From the NCBI RefSeq assembly GCF_036699995.1, contig NZ_CP144906.1, positions 437,501 to 501,500 on the forward strand: 64,000 nt of DNA. Reading direction: 5' to 3'. Source of the stretch: Clostridium beijerinckii. GTDB taxonomy: Bacteria > Bacillota > Clostridia > Clostridiales > Clostridiaceae. Positions 1 through 11,825 of this stretch are shown one piece after another; the first letter of the stretch is position 1, and each line of letters begins with the position of its first letter. The notes below the pieces were generated by a model, which was not told the DNA's origin, did not search any database, and worked only from the letters and a program-made list of their open reading frames with translations. Made by a program: the position numbers and the translations under genes.

Positions 1-2620
<2,620 letters not shown>

Positions 2621-2661
2621 AATATAGTCAAGTTGTAATATACATTAAAATTATATGCAAT

Positions 2662-2688
2662 TTTGAAAGAACATTATATTCTTTCAAA
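2662..2688 (+). other. Hairpin in the 23S-tRNA spacer, possible processing site
   Basis: A perfect 10-bp inverted repeat (TTTGAAAGAA / TTCTTTCAAA) has a 7-nt loop and is not followed by a T-tract. It therefore looks like an RNA-processing stem rather than a terminator. It lies between the 23S end and the tRNA. Confidence 0.5.
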
Positions 2689-2694
2689 TGACGG

Positions 2695-2769
<75 letters not shown>

Positions 2770-2791
2770 TATTTATAATAAAAGAATTTTT

Positions 2792-2814
2792 AGTCGAGAA
2801 ATCGGCTTTTTTTT
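2792..2814 (+). terminator. Terminator of the rRNA-tRNA operon
   Basis: AGTCGA / TCGGCT forms a 6-bp stem (one G-T pair) with a GAAA-type loop, followed directly by eight T residues. This is a classic intrinsic terminator. Confidence 0.85.
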
Positions 2815-2934
2815 ATTGTATAAAATAGAGTAAAAACTTATACTATATATGGATGTGAAAGTTATTAATAACTAAATTAGATACTACAGAATAATTAATA
2901 ATAAAATCTATTGAAATATAAGAGGTATTATAAT

Positions 2935-4086
2935 ATGAGCGATGACATTAATAATAGTAAGAATTATAGTAATGAAACCAGTAAGATTGCTGAAGTAAAA
3001 GAAGCTGGTGAGACTTATGAAGTTGTTAAAAATGGTGAAAATAGTGAGATAGATGATAATTCTAAACACAATGAAGATAATTCTGAAATTAATGATATTA
3101 GTGATATTAGTGATATTAGTGATATTAGTGATATTAGTGATAATATAAGGCCATTTGAGATTGATGAAGTTGGTGAAGAAAGTTTCGATGGTATAAAAAA
3201 GAGAAAGTTCGCTATCTTACTTACGATAATAGCTGTAGCTATAATTATAGGAATCGCTATTGCAGTGCAAAAATCTGTTACGAATAAGCAAACAGCAGAA
3301 GCTCTTAATGCAAATGGAAATCCATATTCTGAAGGAGATAAAAATCAGACAGATAGTGACGTATATAATTCAGCGAGAAGCTCAGAAGTAGAGGATGTTG
3401 CTTTTATAGAGAAATATTTAAATCAGCAGATGAAGGGGCAAATGCCTGATGGAGCTGATGGAAAGAAAGTTGTTTACTTAACATTTGACGATGGTCCGTC
3501 AGAAACTGTGACTCCAAAAGTTTTGGATACTCTTAAAGCAGAGAATGTTCATGCTACTTTTTTTCTTGTGGGAAAAGCAATAGATGAAAGTGAAACTAAT
3601 AAAAATATAGTTAAAAGAGAACTTGCAGAAGGAAATGCAATAGGTAATCATACTTATTCACATAATTATGGATATTTATATCCAAATGGAAAAATAAATT
3701 TAGAAAATTGTATGTCTGATTTTGAAAAAACCAATCAATCTTTGAAAAATATTTTAGGACAGGATTTTTCAACACGAGCTGTTAGATTCCCAGGAGGTCA
3801 AATGACATGGGATAAGAAGGACCCATCGGGAGCTGATGCAATGGATAAGGCTCTTCATGAAAAAGACTACCATCAAATAGATTGGAATTCATTGTCTCAA
3901 GATGCAGAAGGGGCACATAAAAATGCAGAGCAGTTAAAACAGGAAGTTATAAAAACTGTATCAGGAAGAGAAAAAGCAATAATATTAATGCATGATACTT
4001 ATGGAAAAGAGGAAACTGCAAAAGCATTACCAGAAATAATCAAATATCTAAAACAACAAGGATATGAATTTAAAATTATGAAATAG
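2935..4086 (+). CDS. Membrane-anchored polysaccharide deacetylase (NodB domain)
   Basis: The 383-aa protein has an acidic, low-complexity cytoplasmic N-terminus, one membrane segment (about residues 88-112, after KKRK), and an extracellular NodB/CE4 domain. Motif 1 is TFDDG (residues 183-187) and motif 2 is H239-x3-H243 (NHTYSH). RFPGG and ILMHD follow as the later CE4 motifs. All metal-binding residues of the family are present, so it is probably active on peptidoglycan or another N-acetylated wall glycan. The start is the ATG behind AGAGGT, not the TTG 24 nt upstream. The N-terminus contains five in-phase copies of a 9-bp repeat. A long hairpin terminator follows, so the gene seems to stand alone. 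Family assignment is firm; the substrate is inferred. Confidence 0.93.
   Translation: MSDDINNSKNYSNETSKIAEVKEAGETYEVVKNGENSEIDDNSKHNEDNSEINDISDISDISDISDISDNIRPFEIDEVGEESFDGIKKRKFAILLTIIAVAIIIGIAIAVQKSVTNKQTAEALNANGNPYSEGDKNQTDSDVYNSARSSEVEDVAFIEKYLNQQMKGQMPDGADGKKVVYLTFDDGPSETVTPKVLDTLKAENVHATFFLVGKAIDESETNKNIVKRELAEGNAIGNHTYSHNYGYLYPNGKINLENCMSDFEKTNQSLKNILGQDFSTRAVRFPGGQMTWDKKDPSGADAMDKALHEKDYHQIDWNSLSQDAEGAHKNAEQLKQEVIKTVSGREKAIILMHDTYGKEETAKALPEIIKYLKQQGYEFKIMK
3094..3138 (+). repeat. Five tandem copies of 9-bp unit GATATTAGT
   Basis: Five perfect head-to-tail copies encode Asp-Ile-Ser repeated in the cytoplasmic tail of the deacetylase. Perfect identity at nucleotide level points to recent slippage. 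Copy changes would keep the frame. Confidence 0.95.
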
Positions 4087-4095
4087 CCTAATATG

Positions 4096-4182
4096 ACTAT
4101 GTTGATTTTCATTTATTTTAATTTATGTAGCTAAACTTTGGTTACATAAATTAAAATAAATGAAAATCGCATAGTTTTTTTT
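4096..4182 (+). terminator. Very long hairpin terminator after the deacetylase gene
   Basis: The arms 4104-4129 and 4143-4168 are a perfect 26-bp inverted repeat with a 13-nt loop, extended outward by ACTATG/CATAGT, and followed by a run of eight T. The T-run supports termination. The stem is much longer than a normal intrinsic terminator. Confidence 0.75.
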
Positions 4183-4378
4183 ATATAATTGGTACAAATA
4201 TTATTTTTATCAATTAATTGAAATAGAAATAATTAATGATAAACTATTAATATATAATTAGATTTGCATACATGGAAGCACTAAGGTTATAATTTATAAC
4301 AATAATCTTAATAATAGAATGTATATAATTATAATATTACTGAAAATTATCTTTATATTAGAAATAAGGAGGAATAAG

Positions 4379-5764
4379 ATGTTATCAAAAAATATTGTAG
4401 CAGAGGTATTAGCAAAGTGCTTAGTAACTGGTGGCGATTTTGCTGAGATATTTGAAGAAAATTCAATTAATAATTCTATAGCATTAATTGACGGCAAAGT
4501 AGATGATGCCATAGGTGGAAGAAGTTATGGTATAGGAATAAGAATATTCAAGGGATTGAACAGTGTATATGCTTATACAAATAATAATAGTTTAGGCGGT
4601 CTTTTAGATACTGCTTATAGAGCAGCTTTAGCTTTAGGTGATGCAAATAAAAGTGAAATAAATTCAATAGTATTAACTGAGAAGAGTATATCTACAATAC
4701 ATCCAATATTGTATTATCCTAAGGATGTTGCATACGATAGAAAAATAGCAATTTTAAAAAGTTCTTATAATGCAGCAAAGAATTATAATAGTGATATTTC
4801 TCAAGTTATTACAAGTTATGCAGATAAAGAGCAAAATATTTTAATTGCAAATACTGAAGGTTTATATGTTCAAGATACAAGAATAAGAACAAGGTTAGGC
4901 ATAAGTGCAATAGCATCAAAAGGAAGTGAAAACCAAACTGGATTTGAAGGACCTGGAAGACATATGGGAATTGAAATGTTTGATAGCGTTGATCCAGAAT
5001 ATCACGGAAAGGAAGCAGCGAGAATAGCTCATACAATGCTTTATGCAAAGAACTGCCCAGCAGGTAATATGACTGTTGCTATAGATAATGGGTTTGGGGG
5101 TGTTATATTCCATGAAGCTTGCGGACACTCTTTAGAAGCCAGTGCTGTAGCTAAAGGAAATTCAGTTTTTGCTAATAAATTAGGTGAGAAAATTGCATCA
5201 ACAAAAGTAACAGCTATAGATGATGGAACTGTACCTAATGCTTGGGGATCACTAAATATAGATGATGAGGGTAATAAGACACAAAAAAATATTTTAATTG
5301 AAAATGGTGTTTTAAAAGGCTATATGATTGATAAGTTAAATGGAAGACGTATGAATATGGAGGCTACAGGAAGTTCAAGAAGACAAAGTTACAAGTTCCA
5401 ACCAACTTCAAGAATGACTAATACCTATATAGCAGCTGGAAATGATAATCCGGATGATATCATTAAATCTATAGAAGAAGGATTATATGCAAAGAAGCTA
5501 GGAGGCGGATCGGTTAATCCTGTAACTGGTGAGTTTAATTTTGCAGTTCAAGAAGGGTACTTAGTTAAAAATGGTGTGATTCAGGAGCCAGTAAGAGGAG
5601 CAAGTCTTATTGGTAAAGGTAGTGAAGTACTTATGGATATAGATATGGTCGGAAATAATTTAGATGTAGCTCAAGGTATGTGTGGCTCATCATCAGGAAG
5701 TATTCCTACCAATGTAGGTCAGCCTATGATTAGAGTGAAGAAAATGACTGTTGGAGGTAGATAA
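4379..5764 (+). CDS. tldD: TldD family metalloprotease
   Basis: The 461-aa protein is the catalytic half of the TldD/TldE (PmbA) metalloprotease. The zinc motif HEACGH is at residues 245-250, matching the HExxxH signature of the family, and the C-terminal QGMCGSSSGS supplies the conserved Cys. The ATG at 4379 lies 6 nt behind AAGGAGG (4366-4372); an in-frame ATG 60 nt upstream has no ribosome site and would add a hydrophobic tail foreign to the family. tldE follows after 2 nt, so the two subunits are translated together. Known TldD/E complexes degrade unfolded peptides or trim peptide natural products; nothing here indicates the substrate, and no RiPP precursor was seen nearby. Confidence 0.95.
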   Translation: MLSKNIVAEVLAKCLVTGGDFAEIFEENSINNSIALIDGKVDDAIGGRSYGIGIRIFKGLNSVYAYTNNNSLGGLLDTAYRAALALGDANKSEINSIVLTEKSISTIHPILYYPKDVAYDRKIAILKSSYNAAKNYNSDISQVITSYADKEQNILIANTEGLYVQDTRIRTRLGISAIASKGSENQTGFEGPGRHMGIEMFDSVDPEYHGKEAARIAHTMLYAKNCPAGNMTVAIDNGFGGVIFHEACGHSLEASAVAKGNSVFANKLGEKIASTKVTAIDDGTVPNAWGSLNIDDEGNKTQKNILIENGVLKGYMIDKLNGRRMNMEATGSSRRQSYKFQPTSRMTNTYIAAGNDNPDDIIKSIEEGLYAKKLGGGSVNPVTGEFNFAVQEGYLVKNGVIQEPVRGASLIGKGSEVLMDIDMVGNNLDVAQGMCGSSSGSIPTNVGQPMIRVKKMTVGGR

Positions 5765-5766
5765 AT

Positions 5767-7110
5767 ATGGATTTTGAATTATTTAAAGAAGAATTATTTA
5801 AAGAAGCTAAGAATTCAGGCTTTGAAGAGTTTGAAATATATTATTCTGATGCTGAAAGTTTAAGTTTAAGTATTTATGAAGGCGAAGTTGAAAAATATAA
5901 ACTAAATAATGCCTTTGGTCTTTCGTTTAGAGGAAAAATCAATAACAAAATGGGATATTCATATACTGAAATATTAGATGAAGAAGCAATAAAAACTCTT
6001 ATAAGAAATGCAAAGGAAGCGGCATTTGCTATAGAAAATGATGATGAACAGTTTATATATGAAGGGGATAAGAAATATAAAGAATTAGACTGTTACAAAA
6101 AAGATTTGGATAATATTAAGCCTGATGAGCTTATAGCTCTTTCTTTAGAAATGGAGAAGGAATGTAAAAAACAATGTGATAAAGTTGCAAGTTTCCAAGG
6201 TTGTGGAATTGGATATGGTAAAGCTACTTATGGAATAATAAATTCAAAGGGACTTAATTTGAAAAATGAAAGAAATAATCTAAGTGCATATGTCGTTCCA
6301 ATAATACAAGATAATAGTGAAAAGTATGATGGAACAGGGTATGTTATGGCTAAAAAGATAGATGATATAGATCCAAAAAGTTTAGCTAAGCAAGGTCTTG
6401 AAGAAGCGCTTTCAAGAATTGGTGGGAAAAGCATTCCATCAGGTAAATATAAGATAATTATAAATAACGAGGCTATGGTATCACTGCTTGGAACTTTTTC
6501 AGGAATTTTTAATGCAGAGCAAGCACAAAAAGGGTTATCTTTGCTGAAAGGAAAAGAAGGTGAAATTATAGCATCAGATGTAGTGACTCTAATTGATGAT
6601 CCTCACTTAAAGGATGGGCTTGGAACAACTTCATTTGATGATGAAGGAGTAGCAACTATCAAAAAAGAGATAATATCTAAAGGAAAATTGAATACATTAT
6701 TATATAATCTAAAAACTGCGCATAAAGCAGGAATTAAATCTACAGGAAATGGATTCAAGTCTTCTTATGCATCAATAGTAGGCGTTAGTGCTACAAATTT
6801 TTATATAAATCCAGGTGATAAATCTTTTGAAGAACTTTGCAATGAAGTTAAAGAAGGCGTAATAATTACAGATTTTGCAGGTCTTCACTCTGGAGCTAGT
6901 GCTGTAACTGGAGATTTTTCTTTAGCAGCTAAAGGATTTATGATTGAAAATGGAAAGAAGAGTTTTCCGGTAGAACAAATTACAGTCGCAGGAAATTTCT
7001 TTACATTATTGAAAGATATAGAGGAAGTAGGAAGCGACTTAAAGTTCCCGATGAGTAGCATAGGATGTCCGTCAGTTGTTGTGAAAGAACTTTCAATAGC
7101 TGGAAAATAA
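5767..7110 (+). CDS. tldE: TldE/PmbA family subunit
   Basis: The 447-aa protein is homologous to TldD along its length but lacks the HExxxH zinc motif, as is usual for the TldE/PmbA partner. Typical features are the N-terminal ASYAxxESL-like segment (YYSDAESLSLSIYEGEVE) and the C-terminal region with GAS-AVTGDFSLAAKGF. It starts 2 nt after the tldD stop, so translation is probably coupled. It should form the TldD-TldE heterodimer in the cytoplasm. Confidence 0.94.
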   Translation: MDFELFKEELFKEAKNSGFEEFEIYYSDAESLSLSIYEGEVEKYKLNNAFGLSFRGKINNKMGYSYTEILDEEAIKTLIRNAKEAAFAIENDDEQFIYEGDKKYKELDCYKKDLDNIKPDELIALSLEMEKECKKQCDKVASFQGCGIGYGKATYGIINSKGLNLKNERNNLSAYVVPIIQDNSEKYDGTGYVMAKKIDDIDPKSLAKQGLEEALSRIGGKSIPSGKYKIIINNEAMVSLLGTFSGIFNAEQAQKGLSLLKGKEGEIIASDVVTLIDDPHLKDGLGTTSFDDEGVATIKKEIISKGKLNTLLYNLKTAHKAGIKSTGNGFKSSYASIVGVSATNFYINPGDKSFEELCNEVKEGVIITDFAGLHSGASAVTGDFSLAAKGFMIENGKKSFPVEQITVAGNFFTLLKDIEEVGSDLKFPMSSIGCPSVVVKELSIAGK

Positions 7111-7155
7111 TTTTGTTATTAATTTGATAGATATGCTAAGGTAGGTTAAATAGTT

Positions 7156-7965
7156 ATGAATGTAATCTATATGTATCTTTTTTCTTTTATAATTTATAGC
7201 TTTCTCGGATGGATATGTGAAACTATATATTGCTCTATAATCGATAGGGAGTATGTAAATAGAGGTTTTTTAAAAGGACCATTTTGCCCTATTTATGGAT
7301 CAGGTGCACTTATAGTAATTATATTACTGGCTCCATTTTCAGATAATATTGTAATTTTATTCTTAAGTGCAATGATTTTTACAAGCACATTAGAGTATTT
7401 AACAGGTTTTTTGCTAGAAACAATATTTAATCTTAAATGGTGGGATTATTCAGGCTATAAATTTAATATAAAGGGCAGAGTATGTCTATTAAATTCAGTG
7501 TTATTTGGCCTTTTATCTCTAGTCACAATAAAAGTTATTAATCCAATTATAATAGACTTAGTTAGTCACATATCATTAAAGGTTTCTATGTGGATTTGTA
7601 ATATTTCAATCTTATATTTATTAACAGATGGGATAATTACAACAGTTAAAGTTTTGAAATTAGGTGGAAAACTTAAAGAAATGAGCGCTTTATTTGATGA
7701 GATAAAAGAAAAAACTGAAAGCTATAAAGTGGTTCTACAGCAAAATTTAAGCAGATTTGATGGCTTGATAGAACAGGAAAGTGAAAAAGTTATTCATGCG
7801 AAAGAACAAATTAGCAAGCTAAAAGTTAAATTAGAAAATTTGGTTTTAAACAATAAGGCTGTGAATAAACGAATAATTAAAGCATTTCCAAATATAAAGT
7901 CTTTGAAGTATCAACATTCACTAGATAGATTAAAAGAAGAGATAAAAAAGATTAAGAAAAAGTAA
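7156..7965 (+). CDS. Multi-pass membrane protein of the putative ABC-transporter type IV (CmpB-like) family
   Basis: The 269-aa protein has about five predicted membrane segments in residues 1-160, then a charged, coiled-coil-like cytoplasmic tail (about 175-269). The opening FSFIIYSFLGWICETIYCSI and NRGFLKGPFCPIYGSG match the family annotated as putative ABC-transporter type IV, common in Firmicutes. No ATPase partner is nearby, so a real transport role is unproven. The ribosome site AAGGTAGG is weak and about 9 nt away. It lies 45 nt after tldE and may be read through from it. It ends at a terminator shared with the convergent LtaS-like gene. Confidence 0.75.
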   Translation: MNVIYMYLFSFIIYSFLGWICETIYCSIIDREYVNRGFLKGPFCPIYGSGALIVIILLAPFSDNIVILFLSAMIFTSTLEYLTGFLLETIFNLKWWDYSGYKFNIKGRVCLLNSVLFGLLSLVTIKVINPIIIDLVSHISLKVSMWICNISILYLLTDGIITTVKVLKLGGKLKEMSALFDEIKEKTESYKVVLQQNLSRFDGLIEQESEKVIHAKEQISKLKVKLENLVLNNKAVNKRIIKAFPNIKSLKYQHSLDRLKEEIKKIKKK

Positions 7966-7999
7966 AAGAGATGGTCAAATTTTATTTGATCATCTCTTT
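7965..7999. terminator. Bidirectional terminator between convergent genes
   Basis: A 15-bp stem (7965-7979 with 7985-7999, one G-T pair) has a 5-nt loop. T-rich on one side and A-rich on the other, it can serve both the membrane protein gene and the minus-strand LtaS-like gene. Confidence 0.75.
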
Positions 8000-8021
8000 A
8001 CTATAGTTAAAATATAATTAT

Positions 8022-9905
8022 CTAATTAGAATTGTGAGCATAATTTGCACGTATCATTTTATCCGAAAGATCTAATGATTTTTTATAAATATCTTTTTCT
8101 TTATCTGTTAAGTTTTCCCCGCCTTTAAGTGTTCCATTAGTTATTACTGCAAAAGATTTATTTGTATTTAATAAGTTTCTACCTAAAGCAGTGTTCTCGT
8201 ACTTATCTTTATCGACTCCAAGTAAATATAAGAGTGTTGGCATTACATCAATCTCGCCATTGTACATTTTATCAAATGTTTTTCCTTCATTTGTAGATGG
8301 ATTATAGATAATAAATGGAACAGTCGGATTTCCTGTATTTAGATACCAATCTTCTTTATGAGATAGCTGTCCAATGCTATCATCATAATATTTATGAATT
8401 CCTGTATGGTCACCCATTATTGCTATAATGCTATTTTTTAGTAATCCCTCTTTATCTAATTGATCAATAAAATAGCCTATTTGTTTATCTGTATAGTGAA
8501 GACTTTCAAAATATCCACCAAGTTTACTTTCATTTAATTCAGGATCAAGTCCAAGTTCTCTATACTTTTCAGGAAGATCAAATGGACCATGGCTTGTCAA
8601 TGTTACAGTTTCAGCGTAGAATGGCTGCTTTAATTCTTTTAACATAGGAACAACTTGCTCGAAGTATCTTTTGTCACTTATACCAAGGCCAATTTGTTCA
8701 TCAACATTAAATGAGTAGTAATCAGTAAATTTATCAAAACCTATTCCAAGTAATCCATTTTTATAATTCCAAAAAGAACCTTTGTCAGGATGAATAGCAG
8801 AAGTAGCATAGCCTTCACCTTCTAATAAATTTGGTAATGAATTATAATTAGTATTTGGATATCTAAAGAATGTACTTCCTTGTCTTAAAGGCAACATTGA
8901 AGTATTAACCATTAAATCAGCATCGGAGCTTGTCCCTTCGTTTACTTGCTCAAATGTATTAGGGAAGTACAATGATTTTTGTACTAATTTATTCAAATTA
9001 GGTGTTATTTCTTTTCCATTAATTGTTTTTCCAATAACAAAGTTTTCTAAAGATTCAACTTGAATATAAATCAAATTTTTTCCTTTTGCCATTCCAAGGT
9101 ATTCGTTATCTGGAAGGTTCTCTTTTTTTATTTCAAATAACTCATTTATATCAGCCTTATCTTGATCTGTTAATTTATATGGTTTAGAATCTTTATAAAC
9201 TGTATAACAGTCCATAATATGATACCCAATAGGAGAAAAATATTTAGCAGTATTTGACTTATCATAATTACTGAATAAGTAAGCATTATGAACATCTGTA
9301 TTATTGAATACAGTTATACTTATAGGTACGTAAATTATAAATAATATTGGCAATACAAAAGTACAAAAGAATGTTTTAAATGCTCGTTTATGTACTTGAG
9401 TAAATGATTTTCTAGTTATGTAAGCATATATGCCTAGTATTATAAAATCAAATGCAAATATAAAATCTAAATTGCTAGTCATAGATAATATACTTCCAGA
9501 CATATTATCTAAATTAGCAGTTTGAGTTAATATTAATGCAGATGGAACAGTTAAAAAACCTCTAAAATACCAGACATCAATTAATATTAACAGCGTTAAA
9601 AGAAAATCGATTACGAGAGTATAGATTATTCTACCTTTACCTTTAAATAGTAATGAGAAACTTAAGAATATTAAAGTAAAGGCCATATAATAATTTAAGA
9701 AAGAACTAGCAGATTCATAGCCAGTAGAAAAGCTAAATGTATATGGATCTTTGCTTGTAACAAATCCTTGAAATATAATCCCTTTTAATACTATAGAGAC
9801 AAAAGCTACTAGAAAGAAAATTAATCTTATAACCTTATCTTTTTTTATATTATTCTTTAAGCTATTTTTTAAAAAATTAACAACATATGAGTTAGAAGAA
9901 CTCAT
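8022..9905 (-). CDS. LTA synthase family phosphoglycerol transferase
   Basis: The 627-aa protein has five membrane segments in residues 25-200 and an extracellular alkaline-phosphatase-superfamily domain. E284 (QVESLENF) and T325 (NEGTSSD) match the metal-binding Glu and the catalytic Thr of LtaS; MGDHTG is a later metal motif. The family transfers glycerol phosphate from phosphatidylglycerol to the growing lipoteichoic acid or to a glycolipid primer on the outer membrane face. The length fits LtaS (about 640 aa). GAGGTG stands 7 nt before the ATG. Whether it is polymerase or primase cannot be told from sequence alone. Confidence 0.92.
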   Translation of the reverse strand: MSSSNSYVVNFLKNSLKNNIKKDKVIRLIFFLVAFVSIVLKGIIFQGFVTSKDPYTFSFSTGYESASSFLNYYMAFTLIFLSFSLLFKGKGRIIYTLVIDFLLTLLILIDVWYFRGFLTVPSALILTQTANLDNMSGSILSMTSNLDFIFAFDFIILGIYAYITRKSFTQVHKRAFKTFFCTFVLPILFIIYVPISITVFNNTDVHNAYLFSNYDKSNTAKYFSPIGYHIMDCYTVYKDSKPYKLTDQDKADINELFEIKKENLPDNEYLGMAKGKNLIYIQVESLENFVIGKTINGKEITPNLNKLVQKSLYFPNTFEQVNEGTSSDADLMVNTSMLPLRQGSTFFRYPNTNYNSLPNLLEGEGYATSAIHPDKGSFWNYKNGLLGIGFDKFTDYYSFNVDEQIGLGISDKRYFEQVVPMLKELKQPFYAETVTLTSHGPFDLPEKYRELGLDPELNESKLGGYFESLHYTDKQIGYFIDQLDKEGLLKNSIIAIMGDHTGIHKYYDDSIGQLSHKEDWYLNTGNPTVPFIIYNPSTNEGKTFDKMYNGEIDVMPTLLYLLGVDKDKYENTALGRNLLNTNKSFAVITNGTLKGGENLTDKEKDIYKKSLDLSDKMIRANYAHNSN

Positions 9906-10084
9906 GATTTCACCTCAATTCAATATATCACTACATTATAGTATACATAAATTTATGGATTAAACAAATATAAATTAATGATATATTAGTAATTAAAAGG
10001 TAAATAATTTGTGAATAAAAAACTATATATAAAAATTAGCATGGTATACTATTAATGTGGGAAAACTTATATAATAGACTTATA

Positions 10085-10119
10085 ATAACTTAATTTAATA
10101 TATTTTTAAATTAAGTTAT
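10085..10119. repeat. Perfect 13-bp inverted repeat upstream of the yedF-like gene
   Basis: ATAACTTAATTTA (10085-10097) and its exact complement (10107-10119) flank a 9-nt loop. There is no T-run, so it is not an evident terminator. An extended -10 (TGGTATACT, 10042-10050) lies just upstream, so the hairpin would fall in the 5' leader of the next gene. Confidence 0.6.
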
Positions 10120-10194
10120 ATATTAGTTAAGAAATCGATTGAAAAATTTGATATATTAATTATAGATTAAAATAATTATAAAGGGGTCAAACAT

Positions 10195-10767
10195 ATGAAA
10201 GAAATAGATTGCAGAGGATTATCGTATCTACAAATAATAAGAGAAGTTAAGAAGTATTTTAATTCAATTGGAGAAGGAGAAGCTGTTGTAGTAGTAAACA
10301 ATGAATTAGGGCGGTCCAATGTTATAAGGTATGCAGCACATAAAGGATATAAAGTAGATATAGAGGATGAAAAAAATAGATTTTTAATAAAGATGGAAAA
10401 GAGAGGATGCTTAGAATCAGAAGATGAGGAAGAAATTTTTTCTATATTAATAACAAGAGATAAAATTGGTGAGGGAAATGATGATTTGGGAATAACTCTA
10501 ATGAGTGAATATTTCGAAGCATTGAATGAGTATGATAAACTTCCAAAAGAAATTTTATTCTTAAATTCAGGGGTTAAGTTGTTTAAATGGGATTCTAAGG
10601 CTATAGAAGATATACGAATGTTATATAAAAAGGGCGTTAAACTTTTAATAAGTGATACATCCTTAGACTATTATAAATTAACAGAACAAATAACTTTTGG
10701 AGAAATAGCAAGCATGTATGATATGGTAGTTGCAATGAAGAAAGCAAAAAAATTAATAAAGCTTTAG
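10195..10767 (+). CDS. YedF-like (TusA + DsrE-like) protein without the sulfur-carrier cysteines
   Basis: The 190-aa protein has the layout of the YedF selenium-metabolism family: a TusA-like domain (residues 1-70, beginning EIDCRGLSYLQ) and a DsrE-like domain (about 90-190, with LFLNSGVKLF and SDTSLDYYKL). In the family the first motif is GLxCPxP and the second contains CxxCLxYY. Here the first reads GLSYLQ and the second SDTSLDYY, so the reactive cysteines of both domains are replaced. Fold assignment is good; a persulfide or selenide transfer role is doubtful. A good ribosome site (AAGGGGTC) precedes the ATG. The FAD oxidoreductase follows after 24 nt in the same operon. No selD or selA is nearby. 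Confidence 0.75.
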   Translation: MKEIDCRGLSYLQIIREVKKYFNSIGEGEAVVVVNNELGRSNVIRYAAHKGYKVDIEDEKNRFLIKMEKRGCLESEDEEEIFSILITRDKIGEGNDDLGITLMSEYFEALNEYDKLPKEILFLNSGVKLFKWDSKAIEDIRMLYKKGVKLLISDTSLDYYKLTEQITFGEIASMYDMVVAMKKAKKLIKL

Positions 10768-10791
10768 GAATTAATAGTGGAGGATATTATA

Positions 10792-11748
10792 ATGCCAGAT
10801 TATGAATTAATTATTATTGGAGCAGGAATAGCTGGAATGACAGCTGCACTTGGAGCTGCAAGAGAGGGAATAAGAAAAATACTAATTATTGAAAAAGAGT
10901 CTAACGTCGGAGGAATAATTAATCAATATATTCATAATGGCTTTGGAAAAAACTTTCTAGATGAGCCAGTGACCGGTCCTGAGTATATTGATTTTATAGA
11001 GAGGCAGTTAGGAGAATTTGAAATAGAAATACTTTTAGATACTACAGTTTTAGAAGTGACTGAAAGAAAAAAAGTTACATATGTAAATTCTAGAGATGGT
11101 ATTAAAGATTTAACCGCTCAAGCAATAATATTTGCTATGGGAGCAAAAGAAACATATTCAGGAAATGTTATAATTCCTACAAATGGACTTACAGGAATAT
11201 TCACTGTAGGAGAGGCTCATAGAATAATTAATTTAGATGGATATCTACCAGGAAGAAGGACTGTGATTATAGCGAAAAATAAATGGGGATTCATAGTTGC
11301 AAGAAGGCTTATAGTAGAAGGTGGAAATATAGAAGCGGTTGTCATTGAGAATACATTTGAAGAAATGGCTAATTCGGAAATACGAGATATTATTGATGGC
11401 TTTGATATACCGGTAATAGAGAATTCTAGAGTAACAGAAATTGAAGGAAAAACGCGAATTGAGAAGCTGAAAATAGTTAATTTAGAGAATGAAGAAACAA
11501 TAGAAAAAGAATGTGATTCGCTTCTATTATCAGTTAATTTCTTGCCAGAAACAACCGTAATTAAAAAAACAAGCTTTGATATAAATTCTAAGACATCTGG
11601 ATTTGAAGTAGTAGACTTTGCAACATCTTTAGAAGGTTTTTTTGCTTGTGGAAATGTTATATACGGAGAAAAAGCGTTTTGGATGGAAGAAACTGATGGT
11701 ATACAATGTGGAATTATTGCGGCTAGATTTGTAAAGAAAAGCATGTAG
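10792..11748 (+). CDS. NAD(P)/FAD-dependent oxidoreductase
   Basis: The 318-aa flavoprotein starts with the Rossmann motif GAGIAGMTAALGAAREG and an acidic second-strand end (IIEKE). ATG-type second motif AIIFAMGAKE and a C-terminal FFACGNVIYGE, where FAD is closed over, follow. It resembles the pyridine-nucleotide-disulfide-type flavoproteins found beside glycerol-3-phosphate oxidases in Firmicutes, but no partner for that pathway is present. The redox-disulfide CxxxxC of thioredoxin-reductase types is absent. The ATG at 10792 follows TGGAGGA by 7 nt; an in-frame GTG at 10777 overlaps the ribosome site and is rejected. It is co-transcribed with the YedF-like gene; the substrate is unknown. 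Confidence 0.8.
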   Translation: MPDYELIIIGAGIAGMTAALGAAREGIRKILIIEKESNVGGIINQYIHNGFGKNFLDEPVTGPEYIDFIERQLGEFEIEILLDTTVLEVTERKKVTYVNSRDGIKDLTAQAIIFAMGAKETYSGNVIIPTNGLTGIFTVGEAHRIINLDGYLPGRRTVIIAKNKWGFIVARRLIVEGGNIEAVVIENTFEEMANSEIRDIIDGFDIPVIENSRVTEIEGKTRIEKLKIVNLENEETIEKECDSLLLSVNFLPETTVIKKTSFDINSKTSGFEVVDFATSLEGFFACGNVIYGEKAFWMEETDGIQCGIIAARFVKKSM

Positions 11749-11768
11749 AAGTTAGATAGAAATATATT

Positions 11769-11801
11769 AGCAGTAATATAATAAAAGCTAAAATTACTGC
11801 T
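11769..11801. terminator. Hairpin between convergent genes, likely terminator
   Basis: AGCAGTAAT / ATTACTGCT form a 9-bp perfect stem. It has no long T-run, so termination is likely but weak. Confidence 0.45.
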
Positions 11802-11825
11802 AATTAATTCACAGAATAATATGGT

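Noticed and set aside
9906..10194. Full sigma-A promoter for the yedF-like gene
   Set aside because: An extended -10 is visible, but no -35 at acceptable spacing could be found.
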